NCBI GenBank assembly: GCA_041741095.1
Contig: JBGSKQ010000031.1
Location: forward strand, 18,697-82,696
Length of the DNA stretch: 64,000 nucleotides
Reading direction: 5' to 3'
Source: UBA6168 sp041741095
Lineage (GTDB): Bacteria; Bacteroidota; Bacteroidia; Chitinophagales; Saprospiraceae
The position numbers were made by a program, and so were the translations under genes. Under the pieces are notes generated by a model that did not search any database, was not told the DNA's origin, and saw only the letters and a program-made list of their open reading frames with translations. Every line of letters begins with the position of its first letter. The first letter of the stretch is position 1. Positions 16,881 through 24,258 of the stretch are shown here, piece after piece.

Positions 16881-19055
16881 ATGAAAAAAATAATCCTATT
16901 GGGCATTAGCCTTTTTACATTTTGCCAATTGTTTGGCCAATCCGACCAGGATACCATTAAAAAAATATCGCTGGATGAAATTGAAATTTCTGCCAGCAGG
17001 AACAATATTGGCCGCTTGCAACAGACAGAAGGCGCTTACATTATGGCAGGTAAAAAGAACGAAGTCATCAACCTGCTATATGCCGATGCCAATATTGCCG
17101 AGAAAAACCCCCGCCAGATTTTTGCAAAAGTGCCGGGCGTCTTTGTGTATGACATGGATGGTTCCGGCAACCAAATCAACATCTCGACCCGTGGCCTTGA
17201 CCCGCACCGGGGCTGGGAATTCAATATCCGGAAAAACGGCATCGTCACCAATACGGACTTGTACGGTTATCCGGCCAGCCATTTTACCCTGCCAATGGAA
17301 GCCGTGGAGCGCATCGAAATCGTGCGTGGCACGGGCGCCCTGCAATATGGGCAGCAGTTTGGCGGGATGTTGAACTATGTGCTGAAACAGCCCGACACCA
17401 GCCGCACCATTGGCTTGGAGACAGTCAATTCCATTGGTTCCTATGGCCTGTTGAGCACCTACAACGCCATTGGCGGCAAGGTGGGAAAATTGGAATATTA
17501 TGGCTATTACAGCAAGCGGGTGAGCAACGGCTACCGTGACGACAGCCGTAGCGACTTCAACGGCCAATCGCTCATGTTGCGCTATTCGCCGCTGGAAAAC
17601 CTCACGTTGACGGCGGAATTTGCCCACTCGGAGTACGTCTTCCAGTTGCCAGGGCAACTCAACGACAGCATGTTCCACGAAAATCCCCGCCAAGCTACCC
17701 GTAGCCGCAATTATTACAGCCCTGATATTTACATTCCTTCTTTCAAATTGGATTGGGTCTTGGGCGAAAAATCGAGCCTCCAGTGGACGTTGTCAGCCGT
17801 GCTGGGCAGCCGCAACAGTGTCATGTTCGACAAGCCGGTTACAACAGTGGATGTGATTGACCCCGTGACGCTGGCATACGCCCCACGCCAGGTGGATATT
17901 GACAACTACCACAGTTACATGTCCGAACTGCGCTTTTTGCAGCGCTATAATTTGGGTAAAATCGGCTCAACTTTGGCCGTCGGCGCTCAACTGATCAACA
18001 ACGACCTGCACCGCCGCCAGCAGGGCAAAGGCACGACCGGCTCCGATTACGACCTGACGGTGCCTGACAGCAAATTTGGCCGTGACATGCATTTCAAAAC
18101 GCAAAATCTTGCCCTGTTTGCCGAAAACCTATTTCAAATTACCAAGCAGTTTTCCATCAGCCCCGGTGTGCGGGTAGAAATCGGCGAATCGAACATGACG
18201 GGCGTGATTTCCTATTTGCCCGATGATGAAATACCGAATACCATTGAACACCGCTTCCCGCTCTTCGGCGTCAATGCAGAATATAAACTTGGTGCTTTGC
18301 AAAGCCTTTATACAGGCTGGTCCCAAGCCTACAGGCCTGTTATTTTCAAAGACATCGTGCCGGGTTCTGTTTATGAAAAAACCGACAAAAACCTGGAAGA
18401 TGCGAAAGGCTACAACCTGGAAGCAGGCTACCGGGGCGTCTTGGGCAGCTTCCGTTGGGATGTGGGCGTGTTCAGGATGCAATACAACAACCGCTTGGGC
18501 AACCAGGCCATTCAGGAGGGCAATGATTTCTTGATTTACCGCACCAATATTGGCAATTCTGTCACGAATGGCGTGGAGCTTTTTGGCGAATATGCTTTCA
18601 GTATTTCACCCAATTGGAAGGCCAGTATTTTTACTTCGACCTCTTTTATGAAGGCAGAATATGAAGACGCTGCCATTCGGGTGGGCAACGAAAACGTGGA
18701 CATCAGTGGCAACAAAGTGGAAAGCGTACCGGAATGGATTTCACGCAACGGATTGACAATCAGGCACAAGCGCATCAGCTTAACGGCCCTCTACAGCTAT
18801 ACTGCCGAAACCTTCGCCGATCCGCTCAATACGGTGGAGCCATCCTCGACGGGCGCAGTTGGCCTGGTGCCTTCCTATGGGTTGCTGGACTTAAATGCCA
18901 CCTGGCGCATCTCCCCGGCTGTCACAATCCGCCTGAACATGAGCAATGTTTTGGATGAACAATATTTCACAAAAAGGCCCTCTTTTTATCCCGGCCCCGG
19001 CATTTGGCCCTCTGATGGGCGCAGTGCCAATATTTCCGTTGGTTTTAGGTTGTAA
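16881..19055 (+). CDS. TonB-dependent outer membrane receptor (FecA/ferric-siderophore-like)
   Basis: A 724-residue protein starting MKKIILLGISLFTFCQLFGQ, a signal peptide; TTG and ATG codons at 16863 and 16872 are alternative starts. It has a plug domain at about 40-175 (ISLDEIEISASRN as the TonB-box region, RGLDPHRGWEFNIRKNG, then IEIVRGTGALQYGQQFGGMLNYV). A barrel follows to the C-terminal SANISVGFRL. No carboxypeptidase-like N-terminal extension is present, so it is not a SusC type. It takes up a ligand, probably an iron chelate, with energy from TonB; the ligand is not identifiable. A strong terminator follows. Confidence 0.88.
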   Translation: MKKIILLGISLFTFCQLFGQSDQDTIKKISLDEIEISASRNNIGRLQQTEGAYIMAGKKNEVINLLYADANIAEKNPRQIFAKVPGVFVYDMDGSGNQINISTRGLDPHRGWEFNIRKNGIVTNTDLYGYPASHFTLPMEAVERIEIVRGTGALQYGQQFGGMLNYVLKQPDTSRTIGLETVNSIGSYGLLSTYNAIGGKVGKLEYYGYYSKRVSNGYRDDSRSDFNGQSLMLRYSPLENLTLTAEFAHSEYVFQLPGQLNDSMFHENPRQATRSRNYYSPDIYIPSFKLDWVLGEKSSLQWTLSAVLGSRNSVMFDKPVTTVDVIDPVTLAYAPRQVDIDNYHSYMSELRFLQRYNLGKIGSTLAVGAQLINNDLHRRQQGKGTTGSDYDLTVPDSKFGRDMHFKTQNLALFAENLFQITKQFSISPGVRVEIGESNMTGVISYLPDDEIPNTIEHRFPLFGVNAEYKLGALQSLYTGWSQAYRPVIFKDIVPGSVYEKTDKNLEDAKGYNLEAGYRGVLGSFRWDVGVFRMQYNNRLGNQAIQEGNDFLIYRTNIGNSVTNGVELFGEYAFSISPNWKASIFTSTSFMKAEYEDAAIRVGNENVDISGNKVESVPEWISRNGLTIRHKRISLTALYSYTAETFADPLNTVEPSSTGAVGLVPSYGLLDLNATWRISPAVTIRLNMSNVLDEQYFTKRPSFYPGPGIWPSDGRSANISVGFRL

Positions 19056-19088
19056 TTTATTTTTGTAAAACAACAAAATCATATTTGC

Positions 19089-19123
19089 AACGCCGCAGTC
19101 AGCTTGATTTGCGGCGTTTTTTT
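19089..19123 (+). terminator. Intrinsic terminator after the receptor gene
   Basis: A nine-bp stem AACGCCGCA/TGCGGCGTT (19089-19097 with 19110-19118) is followed by a T-run. Confidence 0.8.
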
Positions 19124-19385
19124 ATTGAATTATTTTTCAAATTATTTGCACATATATACTGTAGGCTTTTAGCGTTTGGCCAGTGGCAATTAGCACCGAG
19201 CCAATAGCCAATAGCCAGTGGCCAATAGCTCATCTATATATGCTTGTAGATTTTTATAAAAAACCAATTTTTGGCGTCACACTTTTTCATTTTATAGCCA
19301 CCAATCAAAAATCGGTGCCCATACTTTTGCGCCATACTTTTACACGTAATGCAGTGACACATAAGAAGCAAAATCTAAAGTCCAA
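19124..19385. other. Intergenic region with short AGCCAATAGCC repeats and a promoter-like box
   Basis: The stretch 19185-19230 carries several degenerate copies of GCCAATAGCCA; a related GGCTATTGGCTAT lies at 14847. TACTTTTGCGCC at 19322-19333 fits the -7 consensus and lies 57 bp before the beta-helix gene. I see no gene here. Confidence 0.4.
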
Positions 19386-21263
19386 ATGCATTACAAAACA
19401 CTCAGAACACTCGCTATCGCTGGCATTTCCCTTCTTTCCTCTTTTGTTTTTTCCCAAAATTGTGGCTGCGATCATTTGATTCAACAAGCAGGAATTTACC
19501 GTCCGGCGAGCCTGGGCAGTGGGCCGTTTTACCTCAATGCGCAACCCGGCGATGTGATCTGTGTAAAAGCGGGAATCTATGCCGACCTGCGTTTTTTTGA
19601 TTTTCAGGGCAGCGAGGCAGAGCCCATCACGGTCGTCAATTGCGGAGGGCAAGCAGTTATAGCAAACAACAGCTACGCTGGTGGGCTGATTTTTGAAAAT
19701 TGCCGCTATTTCCATGTGACAGGCACTGGCGATGATGCATTTGAATATGGACTGAAAATAAATGGCACGGGCGCAGGTGCGAGCGGCGTGGTGGTGACCC
19801 GCCTCAGCTCCGATTTTGAACTCGACCACATCGAAGTGGCCAATTCAGGCTTTGCTGGTTTTATGGTAAAAACGGACCCCGGCTGCGACCCGGCCACCTG
19901 GCAGCAGAATTACACGATGCAGAACGTGGACATCCACCACAACTACATCCACCACACGGGCGGCGAAGGCATGTACATCGGCAGTGTTTATTGGGAAAAC
20001 GGCATGGAAAAAACCTGTGACAGCGAAACGATCAGGGTCTATCCGCACCGCATTTTGGGCTTGCAGGTGCATGAAAACCGCTTGGAAAACACAGGGGCGG
20101 ACGGCATACAGTACGGCTGTGCGGCAGATGCCCAAATTTACAACAACTCCATCGTCAACGCAGGAACCAACCCTTTTGCAGTGTATCAAAATAGCGGCAT
20201 ACAGTGCGGGGGCGGTTCCGGCGGCACATGTTTCAACAATACCATCAAAAACCCGGGCGGTTGCGGCATCATCGTGCTGGGCCACCTGGGCGGCAACAAG
20301 TTTTACAACAACCTCATCGTCGGGACGGGCGGCTACGGCATCTTCGCCGACGACGCCAACAGCACGCAGATGGGTTCCAAATTTGAAATTTTAAACAATA
20401 CCATCGTCAATCCCGCCACCGACGGCATCCGCCTGTATAACCAGGCCAATGAAAACATCATCTGCAACAATGCAATCGTAGCCCCTGTCAATGGCCAATT
20501 CGTAGCATTCGGCCAAGGGGCTACAGCAGCGACGAGCCACAATTACACCGCAGAACAGCTTGAAAATGCAGGCTTTTATGATTGGTTGGACTTCAAGCCG
20601 TCGCCCTCCTCGCCTTTGGTGGACAATGGGGACGACACACAACCTGCTGGCGTGGACTTGGACATTCAAAACCAACAGCGCCCAATCAATGGCAGGGCAG
20701 ATATTGGAGCTTATGAGTTCCAGAGCATTTTCCCCATTGACCAAAACGACCTGAAGTTTTCGTTGGTGAATGCGGATGGGCGCAAGCTGTTCTGGTTTTT
20801 ACATGAAAATGAACACTTGGAAAACGTTGAAATAGAGCGCTCCTTGGACGGCATCAATTTTATTTCGGTAGGCTCCATAGAGGCAGAAGGTCAAGGCATT
20901 TATTCTTTTACCGATTCGGAAAACCTGACGGGCAAGATTTTTTACCGGCTGAAACTGAAAGAAGGCGAGTATTCTTTTGACCATTCAGCAACGCTGTCTT
21001 GCAAAGTAGAACACCCGCAAAACAAACCCAGGGACAGCTTCGGCCAGGTGTTGGAATTGCTGGCTGGCCAAAGCGAAAAGGAGGCCCATGTGGAAATTTA
21101 CGACATGGCAGGCAGAGCAGTGGCCACCTTTTCAGCCAACACAATGGATGGCAGCCAAGGCATTGCCGATAGGCTGCAAGTGCCTGCCGGGGTTTATGTG
21201 GTACATGTGAAAGGAGAGGGCTTTGACCTGTCGCAAAAAGTTTTTTATACACCGGTTTATTAA
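19386..21263 (+). CDS. Secreted right-handed beta-helix protein with type A T9SS sorting domain
   Basis: A 625-residue protein. A signal peptide (residues 1-23, ending SFVFSQ) is followed by a parallel beta-helix region (about 45-440) with many N-N and I-x-N turns, for example VDIHHNYIHHTGGEGMYIG and EILNNTIVNPATDGIRLY. A beta-sandwich (about 455-540) and a C-terminal sorting domain (about 550-625) containing VEIYDMAGRAV and PAGVYVVHVKGEG follow. Beta-helix proteins of this kind are often polysaccharide lyases or glycoside-binding proteins, but I see no family-specific catalytic motif. Export by the type IX system to the cell surface or medium is inferred from the sorting domain. Confidence 0.85.
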   Translation: MHYKTLRTLAIAGISLLSSFVFSQNCGCDHLIQQAGIYRPASLGSGPFYLNAQPGDVICVKAGIYADLRFFDFQGSEAEPITVVNCGGQAVIANNSYAGGLIFENCRYFHVTGTGDDAFEYGLKINGTGAGASGVVVTRLSSDFELDHIEVANSGFAGFMVKTDPGCDPATWQQNYTMQNVDIHHNYIHHTGGEGMYIGSVYWENGMEKTCDSETIRVYPHRILGLQVHENRLENTGADGIQYGCAADAQIYNNSIVNAGTNPFAVYQNSGIQCGGGSGGTCFNNTIKNPGGCGIIVLGHLGGNKFYNNLIVGTGGYGIFADDANSTQMGSKFEILNNTIVNPATDGIRLYNQANENIICNNAIVAPVNGQFVAFGQGATAATSHNYTAEQLENAGFYDWLDFKPSPSSPLVDNGDDTQPAGVDLDIQNQQRPINGRADIGAYEFQSIFPIDQNDLKFSLVNADGRKLFWFLHENEHLENVEIERSLDGINFISVGSIEAEGQGIYSFTDSENLTGKIFYRLKLKEGEYSFDHSATLSCKVEHPQNKPRDSFGQVLELLAGQSEKEAHVEIYDMAGRAVATFSANTMDGSQGIADRLQVPAGVYVVHVKGEGFDLSQKVFYTPVY

Positions 21264-21294
21264 CCCTTTGTTGCTCTGAAAGAAGGTTTTTTCC

Positions 21295-21340
21295 AAAGCC
21301 GTTGGCCAATTTATCGCCAACGGCTTTGTTGTTTGTCTTT
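21295..21340 (+). terminator. Intrinsic terminator after the beta-helix gene
   Basis: A perfect 12-bp stem AAAGCCGTTGGC/GCCAACGGCTTT (21295-21306 with 21316-21327) precedes a T-rich tail. Confidence 0.85.
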
Positions 21341-21422
21341 AAAACTGTTTCTTAGTGAAATTAAAAAATAATATAGGCCATATTGATTTACAAATAAGCT
21401 GATAATCAATGCTTTGCAAGTT

Positions 21423-21470
21423 CCTGTCTACCGACAGGCAGGCATCGTTCATTCCCGAAGTAAATTCGGG
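21423..21470. repeat. Two adjacent small palindromes
   Basis: CCTGTC-TACC-GACAGG (21423-21438) and CCCGAA-GTAAA-TTCGGG (21454-21470) lie in tandem upstream of truA. Similar short palindromes are frequent in Bacteroidota intergenic DNA. Confidence 0.5.
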
Positions 21471-21509
21471 ATAAGCTATTTATAGTTCATCATTCACGTA
21501 TTTTTGGCC

Positions 21510-22295
21510 ATGAAATTTTTCATCCAGCTATCCTACAAGGGCACGCACTATTTTGGTTGGCAGCGGCAGCCACGGCACCCCAGCGTCCAGGAGACTTTGG
21601 AAAATGCACTGGAAAAAATGTTGGGCTACCACGTGAATTGCATCGGCTGCGGGCGCACCGACACGGGCGTTCATGCCAGCCAGTATTTTTGCCACATCAA
21701 GGTGGAAACGGATTTCGCCTACGACCCTGTTTTCCGCCTCAATAAAATGCTGCCCGACGACATCGCCATCCACGACTTTATCAAAGTGCCCTGGGAGGCA
21801 CATGCACAACACGACGCCCTTTCCAGGACCTACGCCTACCGCATCCACACCATAAAAAACGCCTTCCTGAGCGAGATGAGCACTTTTTATCCAAAAGAAA
21901 ATATGGACACGGGGAACATGCAGGCGGCAGTTGAATTGCTGAAAAATTACCGGGATTTCCGCTCTTTTTGCCGACAGCCCAGTATTTATAAAACGACCAT
22001 TTGTGAAATCACCGAAGCGGATCTAAAAGTGGACGGCATGGGCGAAAATTTAGCCTTTACTTTCACTGCCGACCGTTTCCTTCGGGGCATGGTGCGTTAT
22101 ATGGTGGGTCAAATTTTGGAGGTGGGCTATGGCAGGGTCAGTTTGGGGGAATTTGAAAATCTATTGAAAAACGGCCAGGCGCCCAGGCGTTTTAAATCTG
22201 CCCACCCGCAGGGTCTCTACCTTTCGGAAGTTCGGTACGGTTTTTTTGAAAAACAAGTTTCGCCACATATTGCTAATGAAAATTTGATCGTTTAG
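21510..22295 (+). CDS. truA: tRNA pseudouridine(38-40) synthase TruA
   Basis: A 261-residue protein from ATG at 21510. The catalytic motif GRTDTGVHA (Asp nucleophile) is near residue 50, with LSYKGTHYFGWQRQ at the start and FLRGMVRYMVGQIL near 195. It modifies uridines 38-40 of tRNA anticodon arms in the cytosol. The length is normal. A TATTTTTG box ends 3 bp before the start codon; if it is a -7 box, the transcript would begin at or inside the start, so its use is doubtful. Confidence 0.93.
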   Translation: MKFFIQLSYKGTHYFGWQRQPRHPSVQETLENALEKMLGYHVNCIGCGRTDTGVHASQYFCHIKVETDFAYDPVFRLNKMLPDDIAIHDFIKVPWEAHAQHDALSRTYAYRIHTIKNAFLSEMSTFYPKENMDTGNMQAAVELLKNYRDFRSFCRQPSIYKTTICEITEADLKVDGMGENLAFTFTADRFLRGMVRYMVGQILEVGYGRVSLGEFENLLKNGQAPRRFKSAHPQGLYLSEVRYGFFEKQVSPHIANENLIV

Positions 22296-22375
22296 CAAAG
22301 CGATTTGAAATAAAAATTGGTTAAAAATAAGCGTTAAAATTTTTTATTTTAACTAAATCCCCCCGAACCATACGT

Positions 22376-22604
22376 TACCTTCGCACCTTTGTAAAACCGG
22401 GCCAGCGGCCCATTACATCTCTCGGAAGGACCAATTTACCCTAAACCATAGACAGTCAGCGGCGGAAAACCTATTTTTCGCCACCAATCGCCAGGCCTGA
22501 TGATGTGCCTCCAACGACAGGAGTTTTTTTAATCCTAATACTAATAGCCAACTGTAATTATCAACAGCATTAATTATCAAACATTCACTTATAAAAGCAA
22601 TTTA
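22376..22604 (+). promoter_or_regulatory. Promoter-like box and long, structured leader of the serine hydrolase gene
   Basis: TACCTTCG at 22376-22383 fits a -7 box. About 215 bp of GC-rich leader follows, with local hairpins (GGGCC-AGC-GGCCC near 22399; CTCC-N7-GGAG followed by seven T near 22510). A small attenuator or regulatory RNA is possible. I recognise no known riboswitch class. Confidence 0.3.
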
Positions 22605-23561
22605 ATGATGGTAAAATTCCTAAAGGTTTGCGCCTTGATTGTGTTAATGACAACGGGCGCACTTGCACAAAACAGTTATAATTCCGAACTCCCGCTCCAA
22701 ATATCCGACCGCTACATTTTACCTTTAAGAAGTCTGGAAGACGATGGCCTCCAAGCCAGTTTGGCCAAAAAACTCAATGCCAACCCCAAATGGAAAAAAC
22801 TCATTGCCAATAAAAAACTGGCCGTCGGGCTGGTGGACTTGGCCGACCCCTACAATGTGCGCTATGCCGCCGTCAATGGAGACGAAATGATGTACGCCGC
22901 CAGCCTGCCCAAAATCGCCGTGCTGCTGGCCGCCGAGGATGCCATAGCAAAAGGCGAACTGAAAGCAACCAATGAAGTGCTTTCAGATATGCGCCTGATG
23001 ATCAGCAAATCGAACAACCAAGCCACCACCCGCATGATTGACCGGGTGGGCTACAAAAAAATATCCGGCGTGCTCACTGATCCGCAGTATAAACTCTACG
23101 ACAAAAAACACGGCGGCGGCCTTTGGGTAGGCAAGCGCTATGCCGCTGGCGGTGCCCGCAACCCCGACCCTCTGGAGGGCCTTAGCCATGCCGCTTCGGT
23201 ATCGCAGGTCTGCCGTTTTTATTACATGATGGCAATGGGTAAACTGGTGAATAGCGAACGCTCTGAGCACATGCTGCAAATGATGGGCGACCCTGGGCTG
23301 CACCACAAATTCGTGAATACCCTTGATCGGACGGCTCCCGGTGCCAAGCTGTACCGCAAGTCGGGTTCCTGGAAAAACTTCCACTCCGATTCCGTGCTGG
23401 TGTGGGGCGACCAATGGCAACGCTACATCCTGGTCGGCCTGGCAGAAGATGCTGAAGGTGAGCAGATTATGCGTGACCTGGTGGTGGCCGTGGAGGATAT
23501 TTTGAAAAAGAAAACCCTCCTGGTGGAGAACGGGCCTGTGCAGCCAAAGAACAAGGGTTGA
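22605..23561 (+). CDS. Beta-lactamase-fold serine hydrolase (class A-like), secreted
   Basis: A 318-residue protein with a signal peptide (cleavage after ALAQ, residue 22). The SxxK motif is ASLPKI (Ser near residue 98), the SDN-like motif is SNN near 137, and the KTG-like motif is KSG (YRKSGSW near 250). These three place it in the class A beta-lactamase/transpeptidase superfamily. The second block is SNN rather than SDN, and the omega-loop glutamate of true lactamases is not evident. It may act on peptidoglycan or be a regulator rather than confer resistance. Export to the periplasm is expected. Confidence 0.8.
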   Translation: MMVKFLKVCALIVLMTTGALAQNSYNSELPLQISDRYILPLRSLEDDGLQASLAKKLNANPKWKKLIANKKLAVGLVDLADPYNVRYAAVNGDEMMYAASLPKIAVLLAAEDAIAKGELKATNEVLSDMRLMISKSNNQATTRMIDRVGYKKISGVLTDPQYKLYDKKHGGGLWVGKRYAAGGARNPDPLEGLSHAASVSQVCRFYYMMAMGKLVNSERSEHMLQMMGDPGLHHKFVNTLDRTAPGAKLYRKSGSWKNFHSDSVLVWGDQWQRYILVGLAEDAEGEQIMRDLVVAVEDILKKKTLLVENGPVQPKNKG

Positions 23562-23653
23562 GAAGGGCAGCTTAGTTTGCTGGGCAGAAAAATGCTTCCC
23601 GAATTGGAAGGGATAAGTAAATGGGTTATTTTTGTTTAAAACAATCTTAAAAT

Positions 23654-24148
23654 ATGGACTCAGCAACTTTGCCCATCCAGTCAGATTATGAAACAGAACG
23701 TGGAAAACCTATGCCCAGTAAACTACACTCCGTCATTACCCAAAGACTAACTGTGTTTCTGGTCAACAACTATGGTGATCAATTTGAAATACTGCCTGAG
23801 CTTACGCTTGATACCAGCGAAAAAACGACCCCTGACATCGCCATTTGCCAGCCAGAAGAAATTGATTTTACGGTAGATGAAATCAAAAGAAAAGAGCCAC
23901 CCCTCGCCACCATTGAAATCCTATCTCCGACGCAAGTATTGCAGACACTGTTGGATAAAACCAACGAGTATTTCTCATTCGGGGTAAAATCGTGCTGGGT
24001 CATTTTACCGACGCTGAAGACAGTTTATGTCTATAGCGCTCCTTACAAATTCGAGGTATTTTCGCCTGGCGACGATTTGTACGATGCAAAACTTGATATC
24101 AAGATGCCCATTGACACACTTTTTGCTTCCAAATCAATTGTCAAATAA
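23654..24148 (+). CDS. Uma2-family (DUF820) putative restriction-endonuclease-fold protein
   Basis: A 164-residue protein with the DUF820 pattern: PELTLDTSEKTTPDIAICQPEE, then PPLATIEILSPTQ, and KTNEYFSFGVKSCWVILP. The PD and E-x-(S) positions match the PD-(D/E)xK-like fold of the Uma2 family. Its biological role is unknown; such genes are scattered in many genomes and are often mobile. It ends at a strong intrinsic terminator. Not linked by overlap to neighbours. Confidence 0.8.
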   Translation: MDSATLPIQSDYETERGKPMPSKLHSVITQRLTVFLVNNYGDQFEILPELTLDTSEKTTPDIAICQPEEIDFTVDEIKRKEPPLATIEILSPTQVLQTLLDKTNEYFSFGVKSCWVILPTLKTVYVYSAPYKFEVFSPGDDLYDAKLDIKMPIDTLFASKSIVK

Positions 24149-24189
24149 GCGTTTTTTATAGAAAAGTGTGCTTTCCATTTTCTACAAAT

Positions 24190-24232
24190 AATTCCCGGTG
24201 TTTTTCGTAAGCACCGGGAATTGTGTTTTTTT
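24190..24232 (+). terminator. Intrinsic terminator after the Uma2 gene
   Basis: A perfect 11-bp stem AATTCCCGGTG/CACCGGGAATT (24190-24200 with 24212-24222) is followed by a T-run. It decides the start of the next gene: a GTG at 24223 lies inside this terminator and is unlikely. Confidence 0.85.
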
Positions 24233-24258
24233 ACCCCTCCAACATCAAGTCACTGCCA

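Noticed and set aside
22376..22604. Known riboswitch in the leader of the serine hydrolase gene
   Set aside because: I could not match the conserved cores of SAM, TPP, cobalamin or c-di-GMP riboswitches; it is kept only as a structured leader.
22605..23561. True class A beta-lactamase conferring drug resistance
   Set aside because: The SDN motif is SNN and no omega-loop ExxLN motif is visible, so only the superfamily is claimed.
24223..24258. GTG start for the transporter/HEAT gene
   Set aside because: The codon lies in the T-run of the preceding intrinsic terminator, and the ATG at 24259 begins the conserved part.
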